Assembly (NCBI GenBank): GCA_025201375.1
Contig: JAIWZP010000054.1
Span: 124,001 to 188,000, forward strand
Direction: 5' to 3'
DNA length: 64,000 nucleotides
From: Gongronella butleri
Lineage: Eukaryota > Mucoromycota > Mucoromycetes > Mucorales > Cunninghamellaceae
Each line of letters starts with the position of its first letter. Within the stretch, counting starts at the first letter, position 1. A program made the translations under genes and the position numbers. The notes beneath the pieces are model-generated. The model saw only the letters and a list, made by a program, of their open reading frames with translations, did not search any database and had not been told where the DNA came from. Positions 23,898 through 35,999 of the stretch are shown one piece after another.

Positions 23898-25303
23898 GAA
23901 AAAAAAATCTCATTTTTCTCACATTTTTTTTTTAATTTTTTTCTATTTTTTTTTTCTCATTTTTCTTCTGGGAACGGCATTTAGACGCGGCGGCGTACAT
24001 TTCGCACAACACGGCGGAATTGTTGCTGAGATGCCTTGCATTGGATGGCGCGTACGCGACGATGAAGCTGCTGACACGGGAAAATCAGACCGAGGCGCTG
24101 TTTGGGCGCAGGGAGGTGGCGCTGACAACGAGTGTGCTTGAAGTGCACCTGAACGGACGCGCGGAATCGGTGTTTTTGCTGGATGACGATCTGTTTTATG
24201 TGTGGATGAGCCTGCTTTACACGATTTTATGCGACCATGCGCCGCGCGCGTCGATGCGTGGGCCATGGTATGAAAGGATGGGTCTAGATGGTGCACGTGA
24301 TGCTCGAGGGTTCCGTGTGTTCTTGATCGACTGGTCGATTTTGGATGAATACCCGCTGAATCCTCAAGAACAACGTGCGATTGTGTCCATCCTGTTTGCC
24401 ATGGTGCAGCAATTTACTGCGCGCGCGAGACTGGACGCGTCCAAACGGCATCTTGTGACAATGGCATGGCAATCACTATGGGAAGCGCTCGCGCATTTGC
24501 CATGCTATGGCCCTGTCAGCACGCTTGTTTTGCTGCAGCAGCACGGCGCGCCCGACCAGACGTTGGCATTGCAACCTGAGATGTACAGCGAGATGGTGAA
24601 TCTGCAGGCACACGCGCCGGAAATGCGCCTTTCCAATGATGATCCCATTTGGCGCAATGTGCAGCGCGATCTCATGACAAAGCGCACAAGCGCAATGCCT
24701 CGCAACCATGCGCTGGCCACAAGCTTCTTTTTGGGCCTGCGTGCCGCCCTTGTTGCGCTGAATCACCCAAATACTCGATTGCCGGCCGACACGTCTCCCC
24801 AAGATACCGAATACAAGAAGCGCATGATGATTGGCTGGCGTCTTGGCCGCCCATTGTGGCTACTCGTGAACAATGCGACCTTGGCCAAGCTCGATCGCAT
24901 GAGGGACCTACCCGACAAGGACATGAGCCCCAATTTAGCCACCGAGCATCTAATGTACTTGTGCGGTCTGTACGACGCCGTCCTCGACACAGATAACACG
25001 TTTTCTGTTCTCATCCAGGACCGCGATGCTGCCGTCCACGCACGCACCTTGCCATTTGCTTGGATGAACATGATCCTCATCCATTACTTGCATTTCCTTG
25101 CACGACCAGACAGCCCAGATACAAAGCAAAAGTACGAAACAGCCATTTACCATGCCGCCAAGCTTGGCGTGGCCCATTGCACCTCGGAGCCCGCCAGAGA
25201 CATCCTCGGTGCCTTCATCGCAAGTCTGCCACCCCTCCCCACAACACCTCCACCCTCGCTTCCCCTTCGTCCCGCACGAAACATCATCACATTCGATGAA
25301 TAA
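21806..25303 (+). CDS. Uncharacterised proline-rich, coiled-coil and helical-repeat protein, 4 exons
   Basis: Not recognised. Exon 1 (from ATG 21,806, MSHPYDGS) is followed by an acidic coiled coil (about residues 105-165: leucine/glutamate heptads), two polyproline blocks, a Lys/Arg/Ala helix and a long Pro/Ala-rich linker. The C-terminal half (from about 23,010) is well ordered and helix-rich, with tandem tryptophan-containing helices (ELLWVLYVELTSYSL, DIRWFIIQLTRN) like HAT or TPR repeats. It ends at TAA 25,301-25,303. The layout of disordered N-terminus plus HAT-like C-terminus is loosely like ZFC3H1/Red1 nuclear RNA-decay scaffolds, but no zinc finger is seen, so this is only a suggestion. 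The first intron has either a GC donor (22,122) or a weaker GT donor downstream. It converges on GCP3, 243 bp away. Confidence 0.75.
23815..23896. repeat. Poly(A) tract of about 80 nt inside an intron of the uncharacterised gene
   Basis: The A run starts directly after the donor (CTTG|GTAAAA...) of the last intron, followed by T-rich sequence up to the acceptor at about 23,983. The intron separates two exons of good coding quality whose frames join (SL-D-AAAYISHN). Confidence 0.9.
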
Positions 25304-25545
25304 CCTCATTTTTCTCCCTTTTTTTCCTTTTTTTTTTTTCTTTCTCCCTCTTTCTCATTCACTCTCATCATGCTGCTTCAACTTCATTTCTCCCTCCGCA
25401 TTGGATATCAAATGTTTGACAAAAAGAATACCAAGTTCCCCCCCTTTTTTTTTTTTTACAAATTAATAAACGACGCGCTGCGACGCGACCTCCCTTTTTC
25501 TTCTTTTTGCATGCTCGTTGTGATGCCAATTCTTTATTGTCATGT

Positions 25546-28500
25546 TCATTTGATGATGTGCAAGCCCATATCACGCGTGTGATCCAAGAATTGTTGCGTT
25601 TGCACCTATGATAACCATAAAAAAAGATGAATATCAGGTCCCATTAGCCGTCTGTGCCCCCACCCCATTTTCTTACCTTGAACTTTTCTGTCACGTCTTC
25701 CAGCTTGCCACGGATAATCACAAGCTTGTCTTTTTGGTCGGCAAAACGGCTGGATCCCTTGTTCTGTGCTGCAAGCTGTGCCGTCCCATAGCCATAGAGC
25801 ATGTCCTAATGAATGAGACGGAATGGAGTTGGAGCAAAGGCATTCCCCAATGGGCAAAAGCACGTCTTTCTTTTTTTTTTTCTTCTTCTTCTTCTTCTTA
25901 CCAAAATGGTCTTGTAAGTCAAAATGATGTCAAAGATGCTGTCAAGCTCAATGGACAGGGGCTGGTGCTGCCCTGCGGCGGCCAGAAAGCCCTTTTGCGT
26001 GATGTCTTGCAAGTATTGGTGATGCGCAGCAATCACGGCGTCCAAATCCATGCTATTGCCGTGGATGCTGCTATACAGTTTCTCCCATGATGACTCGAGC
26101 ACCTCAAACAGATAATAGTGCTGCAATTGGTAGATAAAGTGCACCATGCGCGCAATGATCAATTGCGCTTTATGCAGGTCTTGCCCAAGATCTTTTTAAA
26201 AACGAGGGAAAAAAAATACGTCAATCAATTTTCAACGCGTTGCGTCCAATTCTTTTACTATCATTTGTCTTTTACTTACCTGGGATGCGTGTGAATGAGC
26301 GGCTGGCCGTGCCCCAGCGGCGCCAAGTCGCGGTGAGCGTGTATTCGACGCGCTTTAGGCGCCACAGGAAATTAAAGATCCTTAGATATTGATTCATGGC
26401 CGGCGGCGACAGCACTGTATTGATCGGCGAGTCCACGTGGTAATCGAGCGTAAACACGTCCCAGCCAAGGTCTTGTGGCGAGATCTGGACGAAAGTAACA
26501 ATGAGCAAAAATGAGTAAAAATAAGTAAAAATGAAACAAAACACGAGGAATTATTCATTTACCTCAAGCAGGCGCACGTCGAGGCGATTGAGCATGGCGG
26601 GATCGTCGTATTGCGCGTTTGACGCGCGGATGGCGGTCTCCAGCACGCCTGTGAGATTGTGGCGGAACAGCGTGGACGCGGGTCGGCTCAAGGCGGGTCT
26701 AGAGGCAAGAAAAAGCGCGTCAAAAGCGCGTTCATGGCATTTTTTCTCTCTTTTTATACCCGAGTGTGGCCATGAGATACTGGATAAAGTCGCCCTGGCC
26801 AAGGAACAGGTATCGTTTGAGTGCGTCCAGATGGTCCATGAGGTGATACTTGTCTTTGAGCAACGACAACAAGCGATCGCTTGTCTCTGTGTACATGGCA
26901 TCCACACACTGCTCAATGGTCTGCATGTCGCCGTATTTGAAATCACCAAGCGCTTCATAGTCATTAAAAAAAAAAAGAGTAAGATTGATTCATTTGTCTC
27001 TTTTTTTTTGGGAGAAGAAACTTACGCAACGTGGACGAATTCTGCGCGTAATACTTGTCCACCAAGGTCTCGTCGTGGCAACTGTACCGGATAAAGTTGA
27101 GCGACTTGCCAATGGAAAAGATCTAGCACAAAGCAAATGAGAAAGAAAAAAAAGAGCTGCTTTTTCACCATGTTTTACCTTTTGCGCCAGGTCATTTGAG
27201 ATAAACGAGGGAAGCATGTTTTCGCGAATGGTATATTTGCGTTGCCAGAGCTCCTCCTCGGACACGGTGGGGTCCGTGGCGACGAAAAACTCCTCGAATG
27301 GATCGTCCAGCTCACCCTCGGTGATCCAGCGCCGCAGCATGTCGTAAAACGGCTTGGACACGCGCTGCAGCATCTCTGTAATGAATTGTTTGAAAAAGGG
27401 GTCCCCGTGGTTGGTATAGTCGTGGATCGCCGACACCAGTGCGCCACCCTTTCGATCTTTTTTTTTTTTTTTTTTTTTATGAAAAAAAATGGAAAAGTGA
27501 AAAAATGAGTCTCTTTTCTCCTTTTTATTTTTTTTCCTTTTCATCTTACCGCGGCTGATTTCCACGAGGATGTCCATGAGTTTCAGTCGCTGCTGGCTTT
27601 CCTGTGTCCAGACCAGCAGTCGTTTAAGCGTGAGCGATTGCTCGTTGGGTATAAATTCGTCCGACACGTCTTGCTTCTCGATTTGTGCTTCCAAGATGGC
27701 AATCAGCTTGTAATAATCCATCAGCTCCGATTGCAGTGCCGAGCAAAATGACTGGCCAACCAGGCCCATGGCCATCTTGTTCATGTTGGAGTGGATGAAT
27801 GCCTGGATGCGCTGGTACAGCCATCCGAGCTCCGTGAGCCTGTAGATGAGGTTCTGCGTTGGCGGCGACACATTGACGTTCGGGTCAAAGTGGTACTCGC
27901 TGGTCGCTGGATCGAATCGGATGTATTGGCCGTCAATGCCTTGCAAAATGTAGATCAAATCGCGCAACAACGCGCTTTCGGGCACGTCGATGCTCATTGG
28001 CACGTCGTCGCCGCCGCCGCCGCCTCCGTCCCGCTGTTGCTGTTGTTGCTGTTGTTGCTTGCGTGCGTGTGCGAGCTGCAGCGCGGGCGGCCATTGTCTC
28101 TCGGACGCGCTGCGATCGTCATGCATCAGGCGTCGACGCGTTCGTGGCGCGTCGGACACGCCTTGTTGGTCGTACGGACGCGTCGCAATGGCCGGCAGGC
28201 CCGCGGACGTGAATGGCACCGCGTCTGATGTCGCGGCAGCGTGTTGTGGCGATGAAGATGACGATGACGACGATAAAGAAGCGTGTGGCGCGTGTTGGTG
28301 CTGATTCAGCGACGACGACGATGCTGCAGAGCCCGACGAAGAAGGCGACGGTGCCGTCAAGGGCCGACTGAGTAGCTGCAAAAGATACAAAATCGACCAT
28401 TTGTTCTGTAAAACGCCCTATGAACGAAAAAAAAATGGAAAATACAACATGAATGGACGCGTTTTCACCCCCACCCCCCCGTTTGCTGGAGCTTGACCCG

Positions 28501-29062
28501 CGTACCATGCCATCGAGCTTGTTGTACAAGTGGCCAAATCGCAGCGCTTTATGTGTGCTGCTCGGATTTGCTAGCACTAAGTCCGTAAAATGGGTGAGTT
28601 CTCTACAAATGCCCGCGACGCCCCTCGTGTATGCCTATGTTGCTTACACTGTCGTCGTATCAGGTTGGCTATATGGTTCTCATCTTGCAAGACGGCCGGC
28701 TTGGTATTGCTAAAAAGTCAAGAAAAATAAAAAAAAATATCGCACGATGAGTTTGAGCGCGTCTCTCTCTCTTTTTTTTGTTCTTTTTTGTCGTTTTGTT
28801 GTCTGTACGTTGCGATGAGACGAGCGCTTTGCTCATAGAGTTCGTGCTGGTGCGCCTGGTACTGTGCTGGATTCATATTTTCCTCGTTTCCTCGCGTGAG
28901 CTTGTGGACAAGCTTTTGCAGCGCTTGCGACACACGCGGCTCCAAGACGGCCGAGCTGTTTCCGCTGGTGTGGCTGCTAGACGTTGGGGCGGCATAATAC
29001 GTGGATGACAGGCGCGTGCCGCGCGGCCTGGACGCGTCGGGAAGCGTAAACGAGTCGCGCAT
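25546..29062 (-). CDS. GCP3: Gamma-tubulin complex component 3 (GCP3/Spc98/Alp6)
   Basis: Core subunit of the gamma-tubulin small complex that nucleates microtubules at spindle pole bodies. About 12 exons. The N-terminal exon ([13 protein letters not shown]) leads into the GCP3-specific [13 protein letters not shown] segment, a Ser-rich linker with polyQ and polyG, then the GRIP1 domain ([53 protein letters not shown]) and GRIP2 ([70 protein letters not shown]). This residue order matches GCP3 and not GCP2 or GCP4-6. The predicted C-terminus ends at GLHIIK (stop 25,546-25,548), before the LSFRLDFNE-type tail of other GCP3 proteins, and no such exon is visible downstream. Confidence 0.92.
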
Positions 29063-30148
29063 AGGAAAAGAACAAAGAAAAAAAAAAAAAAGAAAAAGGG
29101 TCAGGCGGCGCGGGCAACAAAAAAGAAGACGCGCTTGAAAAAAAAAAAAAAAAAGAAGTCCGGCAAAAGGCAGTCCGGGCGGGTCTTTAATTCGCCTTTT
29201 GATGCCATGGTCACCCCTCCCCCAGAAACAAGAATTGAGCTCTTCCCCATCACTCAGCATCACAACTTTTGATCGCAATGGGCAGGTTCATGGTCCCAAA
29301 CATCACCAATGAGGTCGATCCGTTTGTGTCACCTTGCCATGTTGTTGCACAAGGCGGACCTTTTTTTTCTTCAGGGGTACACGCTCATGGGCCCCCTTTT
29401 TTCCATCTCCCTCTCTCATCCGCACCACAGACCAATCGCTGGACCAATGGGGCTGACGTGGCCCTTTTTTCTAGTCAGCCCGCCCGCCCCAGGATGAAAC
29501 GCGTGACCGTGACCCCAAAAAGCCATCGACTGGTCAGAAAGGACGCGACGGACAGACATGCGCCCGCCCTTTTTGTTGTTGTTTTATCAAAAAAAAAAGG
29601 GAGAGATAGGGACAAAAAAAAAAAGAGGGCTCGTTTGGCCGCGTGACCGCAGTCAACAGAAAAGATGCACTTGGCATTGGCCACTAAAACCTTGTTCCCG
29701 GCAGATTGGGCGTGAGTGTACAAATTTTTTTTTTTTTGGTCTTGGTGGCACAGAGCCCCTTGTCCATGTCAACTCAGCCTTCAAGCACGATTACACAAGG
29801 AATCATGCAAGGCCAAGACAAAAGATTGATATGTACACAATGGGGTTTTTTTATTTTTGAATACAATTTTTCTTGGGCAGCGGCCCACATCCAAAATGAC
29901 AATGGTGAAAAAAGAAAGAAGATGGGGATGAGAAAAAAAGAAACGGTAAAAAAAAAGGGGGGGGATTGGGCAGGGGATGAAAATGAAGAGCAGAAGGGGG
30001 GCAGAAAAAAAGGCAAATGCGTAAGGTTTTTTTTTTCAGGGGTGATGAGAGAAAGTGTGAGACGAAATCAATTCAGGAGTACGAACCAATTGATATGAAA
30101 TAAGGGGCAAGTGCGAAAGAAGGGGGAGGAAGAGAAGCGCGGAAAAGT
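29063..30148. other. Intergenic region between GCP3 and the C2H2 factor
   Basis: G/A- and T-rich low-complexity DNA with several A or T homopolymers. Short reading frames are present on both strands but none has coding character. It must hold the GCP3 promoter and the terminator of the C2H2 gene; no specific element could be identified. Confidence 0.5.
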
Positions 30149-31108
30149 TTAGACATAGGATGATTTGGATGCTTTTGTCGATGGAGAAGGGCGTCGTTGG
30201 CTGAATTGATTGAGCGCATCGAGAACGTCGAGCTCATCCTGAGTGAGTTTCTTCATGTCGTCACTGTAGGGTGCAGGGGGCGCATTGTAGACAATGGGCA
30301 TGGGCATGCGAGGTGGAGGAGGGACAGGGTACGCGTGCGGATGAGGCGGATGCACCTGGTGATGTTGATGGAACGCGTGTTTTTTGTCGTCAAAGTAACT
30401 GCCATGGAACGAGATGGGCGACACAAGGCCATTGTGGTGGTCATTTGTCATGGATGAGGGCGTTGGGGGTGGTGGTGGGGAATGTTTGATATCATCATCG
30501 TCGTCGTCGCTAGACATGGGTAATGGCGGCGTGCGCGGTTCCTGCTTGATGTGTTCCTGGTAATGATATTGTGGACGAGGATGCTGAGAAGGATGTTGTT
30601 GGGGAGGAACAGGGTGGTGAAGATGAAGAGGCGCAGGCAAATGGCCAACAAGCGCATGTGGATGGTGATACGGTTGACCTGGAGGCGGCGCGGGGAGACG
30701 TGGTGGCGCAAGCCGAGGACTGCGGCTGTGGCCGTCCTCGTCATCATCGTCGCCGTCCGACGTGCTGCCATTTTTGCGCTTCTTTTGCCGTTCATGTGTC
30801 TGGATGTGCTGCCTCATATTGTCGAATCGACTAAAGCTCTTGAAGCAGTCGGGGTATTCACACTTGAAGGGTTTCTGAAGGGTCAATGAAAAAAAAAGCA
30901 GGGGTCAGCACCCATATTGCAGAATTTTGTCGAAACAAAAGACGAAATCGCTTACCTCGCCGGTGTGTTTTCTATATGCGATGAATGACAAAGCAAGAGA
31001 GACAGAGAAAAAAAAAAGAACGAGGGTGAGTCATCCGGGATGAACTTGCGCCACTGCGACCAACATTGCGTGGCGCGCACGGGGAACGTGATAGAATATG
31101 TTTTTTTC

Positions 31109-31144
<36 letters not shown>

Positions 31145-31334
31145 GCGCGCGCCTGCCACGCACGCGCACCCGCTTCTTCCTCGTTTTTTTTTACCTGATG
31201 TGTCGAGCCAAGTGCTCGCTTCGCGAGAAAATCATGTTGCAATTGCCAAAGCCGGTGCACTGAAAGGTCTTTAGGCGTCGAAAGGCACGCTTCTTAGAGA
31301 GGGGAGGTGTTGTTGGCGCCGAAGTCGTATTCAT
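30149..31334 (-). CDS. C2H2 zinc-finger transcription factor (fungal MSN2/USV1/RGM1-like)
   Basis: Two adjacent C2H2 fingers close to the N-terminus: finger 1 CTGFGNCNMIFSRSEHLARH in exon 1, finger 2 CEYPDCFKSFSRFDNMRQH in exon 3. SRSEHLARHIR and SRFDNxxQHxQTH are typical of fungal stress-response regulators binding short C/G-rich sites (AGGGG-like in yeast relatives; inference here). The linker KHTGE(KP) is coded by a 16-nt microexon at 30,956-30,971, flanked by GTAAGC and ATATAG; frames join only if it is included. The rest (30,149-30,840) is a disordered Pro/His/Asp-rich tail ending in SSYV, probably the activation region. Start ATG at 31,334. Its targets cannot be told from sequence. Confidence 0.88.
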
Positions 31335-31843
31335 TGCCAATGTTTTATTAGAACGGGAAAGGTGGGACGACGATGGAGAGGGAAAAGAGTGAAAAGTGAG
31401 GGACGAAAAAGAGTGAAAGCAAGTGAGAGAAAGAAAAAGAAAGAGAGAGAATAAAAAAAAAAAATAGGGGGAAGGAAAGGAAGAAGAAAGAAACAAGGAG
31501 AGAAAAAAGAAACACGAAAACAAAAATAACCTGCGGACGGTGAAAAAAAATTTTCAGGCACCAAAGCGAGACAATGGGCAAAAATCCTGGCCAAAAAGAT
31601 CAGACTTCCATATCGCCCACGATCATTTGTTGCCTGGCGCAAAAAAAAAAAAAAGGAGTATTAGCAACTCACACACGTCCTTTTTGGAAAGATCAGCCAT
31701 CACCCACCACCCTCGCGACCCCCTTTTTTTTTCTTTTGATCAAAGATCATCCACTTTTTTTTTTTTTTTGCCTTGCCTTCGGCAAAAAAACACGCCTAAT
31801 CCCCCATTGGGATTTGCGTTTTCTTTTTTTTTTTTTGCGCATC

Positions 31844-33049
31844 TTACCTCGAATCGTCCAGCTCCAAGCTATCCGTGTCATCCATGTCCACTTCTTCGTT
31901 CATCCTGTCATAGAAATTTCGAAAGAAAAAAAAAGTGAGTTGACATGGGCCCATCTTTTTCCCAAAAAGGGGGACACGTCGACATAGCCCTGGTGGGGGG
32001 GGCCTCCTCCCCCCTTGCTCTCCCGGCGGACCCCCACCCCCCAAAAAAAAGCGTTGGGTCAAGCCCCGCTTCCATTGTTCCCTTTGTTTTTGCATTGCAA
32101 GCTTGTTGCGCTTGCTTTTTTTTTTCTTTCCATTCGCGCCACTGTCGCCGCTGCAATCACGCCCCTCGTCCGCCCGTCCGCCCGCTCGTCTATTCTGCTT
32201 ACCTGCTGTTCACGGAGAAGAACACCATCCGCTTCAATTTCCGATTCAAAAAAAAGTAATTCATCGACCACCTAAAATGGACAAAAATACTCATGAGACC
32301 GTCGCAAATCCGACGGAGCCGACCGTAAGCGCAGCAAGCCAAGGATTCACGCGGCGACACGAGTAGTGGAAAAAAAAGGGGAACGAAAACTTACAGATAG
32401 CCTTCCTCGTACATTGGGTCATCGTCACTGTCTGGATTGTAGCTGTACACCTCGCATTCCTGCAGCTCTATCAGGTCGTCCAACACCTCCCAAAGGCTAA
32501 AAGAAACAAAAATAAGAGACGCGTTTTTCGTCTTTTTTTTTTTTACCGGTATTGGTTGATGATTGCTGAATTGCCAAGATTAAAAAGCGTGGTATTGACG
32601 GAATTGACAACGAGGTCAATCGTGGGCTGTTTGCTGAATTGGTCAGGTCGCACGTCGCTAAAGTCATAGTCTGGAAAGGCCGCGTTGAGCGTCGCAAGCA
32701 GGTAAAAGAACGTTTTGCGTGGTGCCGCCTCATCCAGACGGCCAAACGGCGACGTGACAGGGACGTGGTCGTCGGGTGATAATGACCCTGGCGCAAGCAT
32801 GTTATACTTGCTTTCCATGTGTTTGAACAGCTTCTTGTCCGCCCCGGCAGACTTGCCTACGCAAGAAAAATAAAAAAACTTCAGTAACGTGCGTCTTTTA
32901 TTCCGCCCTTTTTGCTCCTATTTTGTTGCTTTTTGCTCGCGTCGCTCACATGTGTATGCCTCGATACGCCCTGATAGGATGGCCTCGGCACTTTCCCAAG
33001 TAAAGACCGAGTTTAGCATATCCAAAGAGTCGATTTGTAGAAACTTCAT
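31844..33049 (-). CDS. MAF1: MAF1, repressor of RNA polymerase III
   Basis: Global repressor of Pol III that binds the polymerase clamp under stress or starvation, controlled by phosphorylation and nuclear import. Five exons. The N-terminus [16 protein letters not shown]...[19 protein letters not shown] matches the family's A box. The middle has a variable linker and [22 protein letters not shown]...[16 protein letters not shown]. The B/C boxes are complete: [48 protein letters not shown]. It ends in an acidic tail ([12 protein letters not shown]), stop at 31,844-31,846. About 215 residues, normal size. It is transcribed divergently from the F-box/DUSP gene, with about 340 bp between the two start codons. 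Confidence 0.95.
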
Positions 33050-33391
33050 GGCGTTTGAAGAAAAAAAGATAAAGAATTGGAAGAGAGTGAGAGATTTAAA
33101 ATGGGATGACCTCACCACCCTGTGCCTACTCCCATTTTGGGCTCCGCCGCTTGAATCTTGTCCAATGGGCACTCAAGATCTAGAAACACCGACTTTTTGA
33201 GATGCGTGAGAACGCCAGCCCTTTGGCCGTGCCTTTTTTTTTCTCTGTGCGTCCTTTATTTGTTTGTGCATGAAACAGCCCAATGGCTCTTTTTTTGTGC
33301 GATCCCTTGCCATGTGTTTCCGTGGGTGTGCACGGATCACGCTCTCTTTTTCTTTTTTCTTACTTTTTTTATTTATTTTTTTGGCAATGTA

Positions 33392-33787
33392 ATGGTGGGC
33401 TTGCTGGACCTGCCTATTGAAGTGTTGCTACAGGTCCTCGGCCATTGTGGCGACATGGCCACGGTGGATGCGGTGCTAGCGTCGCAGCCGAGGATGCAAT
33501 TAAAATACGCACACAACGAATCATTTTGGCACGACATCAGCCGCTTGTTTGGCCGCCGATGCTTGTGTCCCGGCGCATCGTGGTGCCAGTTTACCCACAG
33601 CCAGGAATTCGACGACATGTGCCCGCATCTCGACCCCTCACTGGCCGGGTCGCATCTGGTTCTCAAGCAATGCCACGCATTTCCTGCCGCCAACGTCCTG
33701 GCCACGGAGATAATGCGCAACAATGCTGCACGCGACAATCATGTCGCTTTTTGCTATATTTGCCTAGACCCAGATTGCGATTTTGTT

Positions 33788-33825
<38 letters not shown>

Positions 33826-34624
33826 TTGCCTATTCTTCTCACCGTCGCACAAATCACGTATTCGACAATTGCCACCAAATTATCATACTAGTACGCGACC
33901 CGTCCAAGGTGCGCGAGCACCGCTATCACCCCATTGGCATCAAGACATCCTTGTTTCACTTTTTTGAGCTGTGGTGCGCTGCATGCGAGAGGCAGGTACT
34001 GTAAAGAAAGCAAAAAGGATGGAATGGACGCTGGAGGCCACCCGATTAAACTCCCTTTTTTTTTTTTTAAACAACATCATAGCTCGGCACGTACCCACGG
34101 ATCCCGACCGAGGCATACTGGGCGCGGCGCGTGATTCATGCGTTTGTGGACCCGACGCACGCTGGGCTCCGACAATACCGCCGCCGCGTCGAGACGTCGC
34201 TGCGCGTGCGGCCCGGACTTGCCTACCTAGTCAGCAAGCCGTGGCACGACGCCTGGCTCGCGTTTTTGCATCATGGTGGAGATCCACCTGGCCGCCTCGA
34301 CAATACGGTTCTGTATGACACGGACCGGCATTTACGTCCCTGTATGCAGTTGCATCACCACTTTGCCGTTGTCAACAACGCGACGCGCTACTACATTGAG
34401 CGCATCTACGGCGTCAAGGGCGAAATCCCATCCAAATGTAAGTCTTTGCTGCCTTGGATGTACCTTTTGCATGCTTATTGGTCATCTGCCCTTTTTTTTT
34501 ACGCGCAGATGCTTTGTTTGGAGACCCGACGTACTGCATTATGCTGGCGCAGATAGACCAGCACGAACAAGAGCTGTTGACAAGCATTAATATGCCGTTG
34601 TTAATGGAGGAGCTTATACAATGA
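33392..34624 (+). CDS. F-box protein with UBP-type zinc finger and DUSP domain
   Basis: About 325 residues, four exons. Residues 3-50 form an F-box (LLDLPIEVLLQVLGHCG...SFWHDISRLFG), the Skp1-binding motif of SCF ubiquitin ligases. Residues about 76-168 fit a UBP zinc finger: CPHLDP, then CYICLDPDC, an HRYH segment, FFELWCAACERQ. Residues about 214-285 are a DUSP domain: YLVSKPWHDAWLAFL, PGRLDNTVL, FAVVNNATRYYIERIYG. UBP finger plus DUSP is the accessory layout of USP20/USP33-type deubiquitinases, but no peptidase domain is present; an F-box is there instead. It may recruit substrates, or ubiquitin C-termini, to an SCF ligase (inference). Exon 1 ends at a homopolymer-rich intron (33,791-33,891). 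Stop TGA 34,622-34,624. Confidence 0.82.
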
Positions 34625-35164
34625 GAGAAAATTGCTTTAAGACTAACAAAACGGCATGAAACGAGTCTTTTACTGTATTTGCAAATTGACATTGTCCAGG
34701 TACGTACAGTATCATTTGACCATGGATTGTCCATCATGCTGTATGATACTGTACACAGTACTGTACAGTACAGTGGGTGGCCAAAAAAAAGCTACCCCCC
34801 TGGTAATTTTTGCAGTGCCAGCAATCAAGTTAATCTCTTTAATCTCTTCTGTATTGATCAATAATGGCTCGAATGACATGAAATTTCGTAGGAACAACGA
34901 TATAAAAGTATAAAAACGATTCTAAAATTATGAAGTGGCTATAGAAAGCGGATTTTGGAACAGACCAAAAAAGGGGTACCAGACGCGTCATGCGACGCGA
35001 CGCATACCTACGCGTATACAATGGCCCGTGGGAGTGAAATGACATTATGAACACCATCTCCAATTTTTTCCAAGACGAGTTCAATGGTACCTGATTGTAT
35101 TCTATGAATCAATTTCAAGTTACAGGCATCACATCGGTGCTGTGAGCGATAAATGTAAAATCAT

Positions 35165-35352
35165 CATGTGACGTGTCAAGCAATTGCGGTACGCGTGTGT
35201 GTCACGTAAAATCACACTACGAAAATCGTGTAAATGAGGGTCTCACGGAACCGTTACAGTATAATCAGCTCGCAGCTTGATACCTTGCGATCACCATCGG
35301 AAACACGCGTCGCGTCGTATTCTCGCTGTGGAATCAATTTTGGGGACACTGG
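35165..35352 (+). repeat. Repeat family E, copy 1
   Basis: About 185 bp, matching 36,000-36,183 at clearly above-chance identity. Both end in an identical string of more than 20 bases, TCTCGCTGTGGAATCAATTT followed by TGGGGACACTG. Both contain CACGGAACCG or CGCGGAACCG and AAACACGCGTCRCGTCGT. Copy 1 carries a TACAGTA at about 35,255. Confidence 0.8.
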
Positions 35353-35440
35353 CTGGGTGAGTGGGTGTGTAGGTGTGTGGGTGTGTGAGTGTGTGGGCGT
35401 ATGGGTGGTGTGGGTCGGCTGGGTGTGGATGTGGGCCAAT
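35352..35440 (+). repeat. G/T-rich simple-sequence tract (GTGGGTG-like)
   Basis: Runs of GTGTGGGTG, GAGTGGGTG and GTGGGCG start exactly where repeat family E copy 1 ends. It has many GGG triplets on the plus strand. Confidence 0.85.
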
Positions 35441-35999
35441 GTGTAAAAAAAAAAAAAAAAAATGGGCTGGCTCCAATGGGGCTGAATTTTGGGTTTCGCG
35501 CTTTGCTACCTTTTCGCCTCTGATGACCCGATAATTTTGGTGTATTCATACGTTGCCTGAGCCAGGACAAAAAAGGGGGATGTGGGGCGTTTTCTCACAT
35601 TTTGCAAGATTAACAGAGCGTGTGTGTGTGGCACCATCGTGCCATCTACCACGCAGTTGCATCTCCGCAGGCACGACAGCGCACGAGGCGTCGAAAGAGC
35701 CCACTTTCGCCGCTGTAAAGGCTGATTTGAGCAACCTGGGCTGTTTTGCAAAAACAGGCGAAACGAGGCCGCGTCGAAAATTTTAAAATCGAGGTCCCCG
35801 GATTTCCGCGAAACTTGGTCACAGTGTAGACCCATTTGTATGAGCGCCAGATGTGCAAAAAAATAAGGGGTCCATCTGTTCAATTCCGAGCAAAGTGCAT
35901 ATACATGTTTTTCTTTGAGCGCGTCGCGCGGGGCGAGAAAGCGTGATGACGCGGTTCCAACGCATTCATCTGATAGTCATGACCTTGAGGCACGCAATA

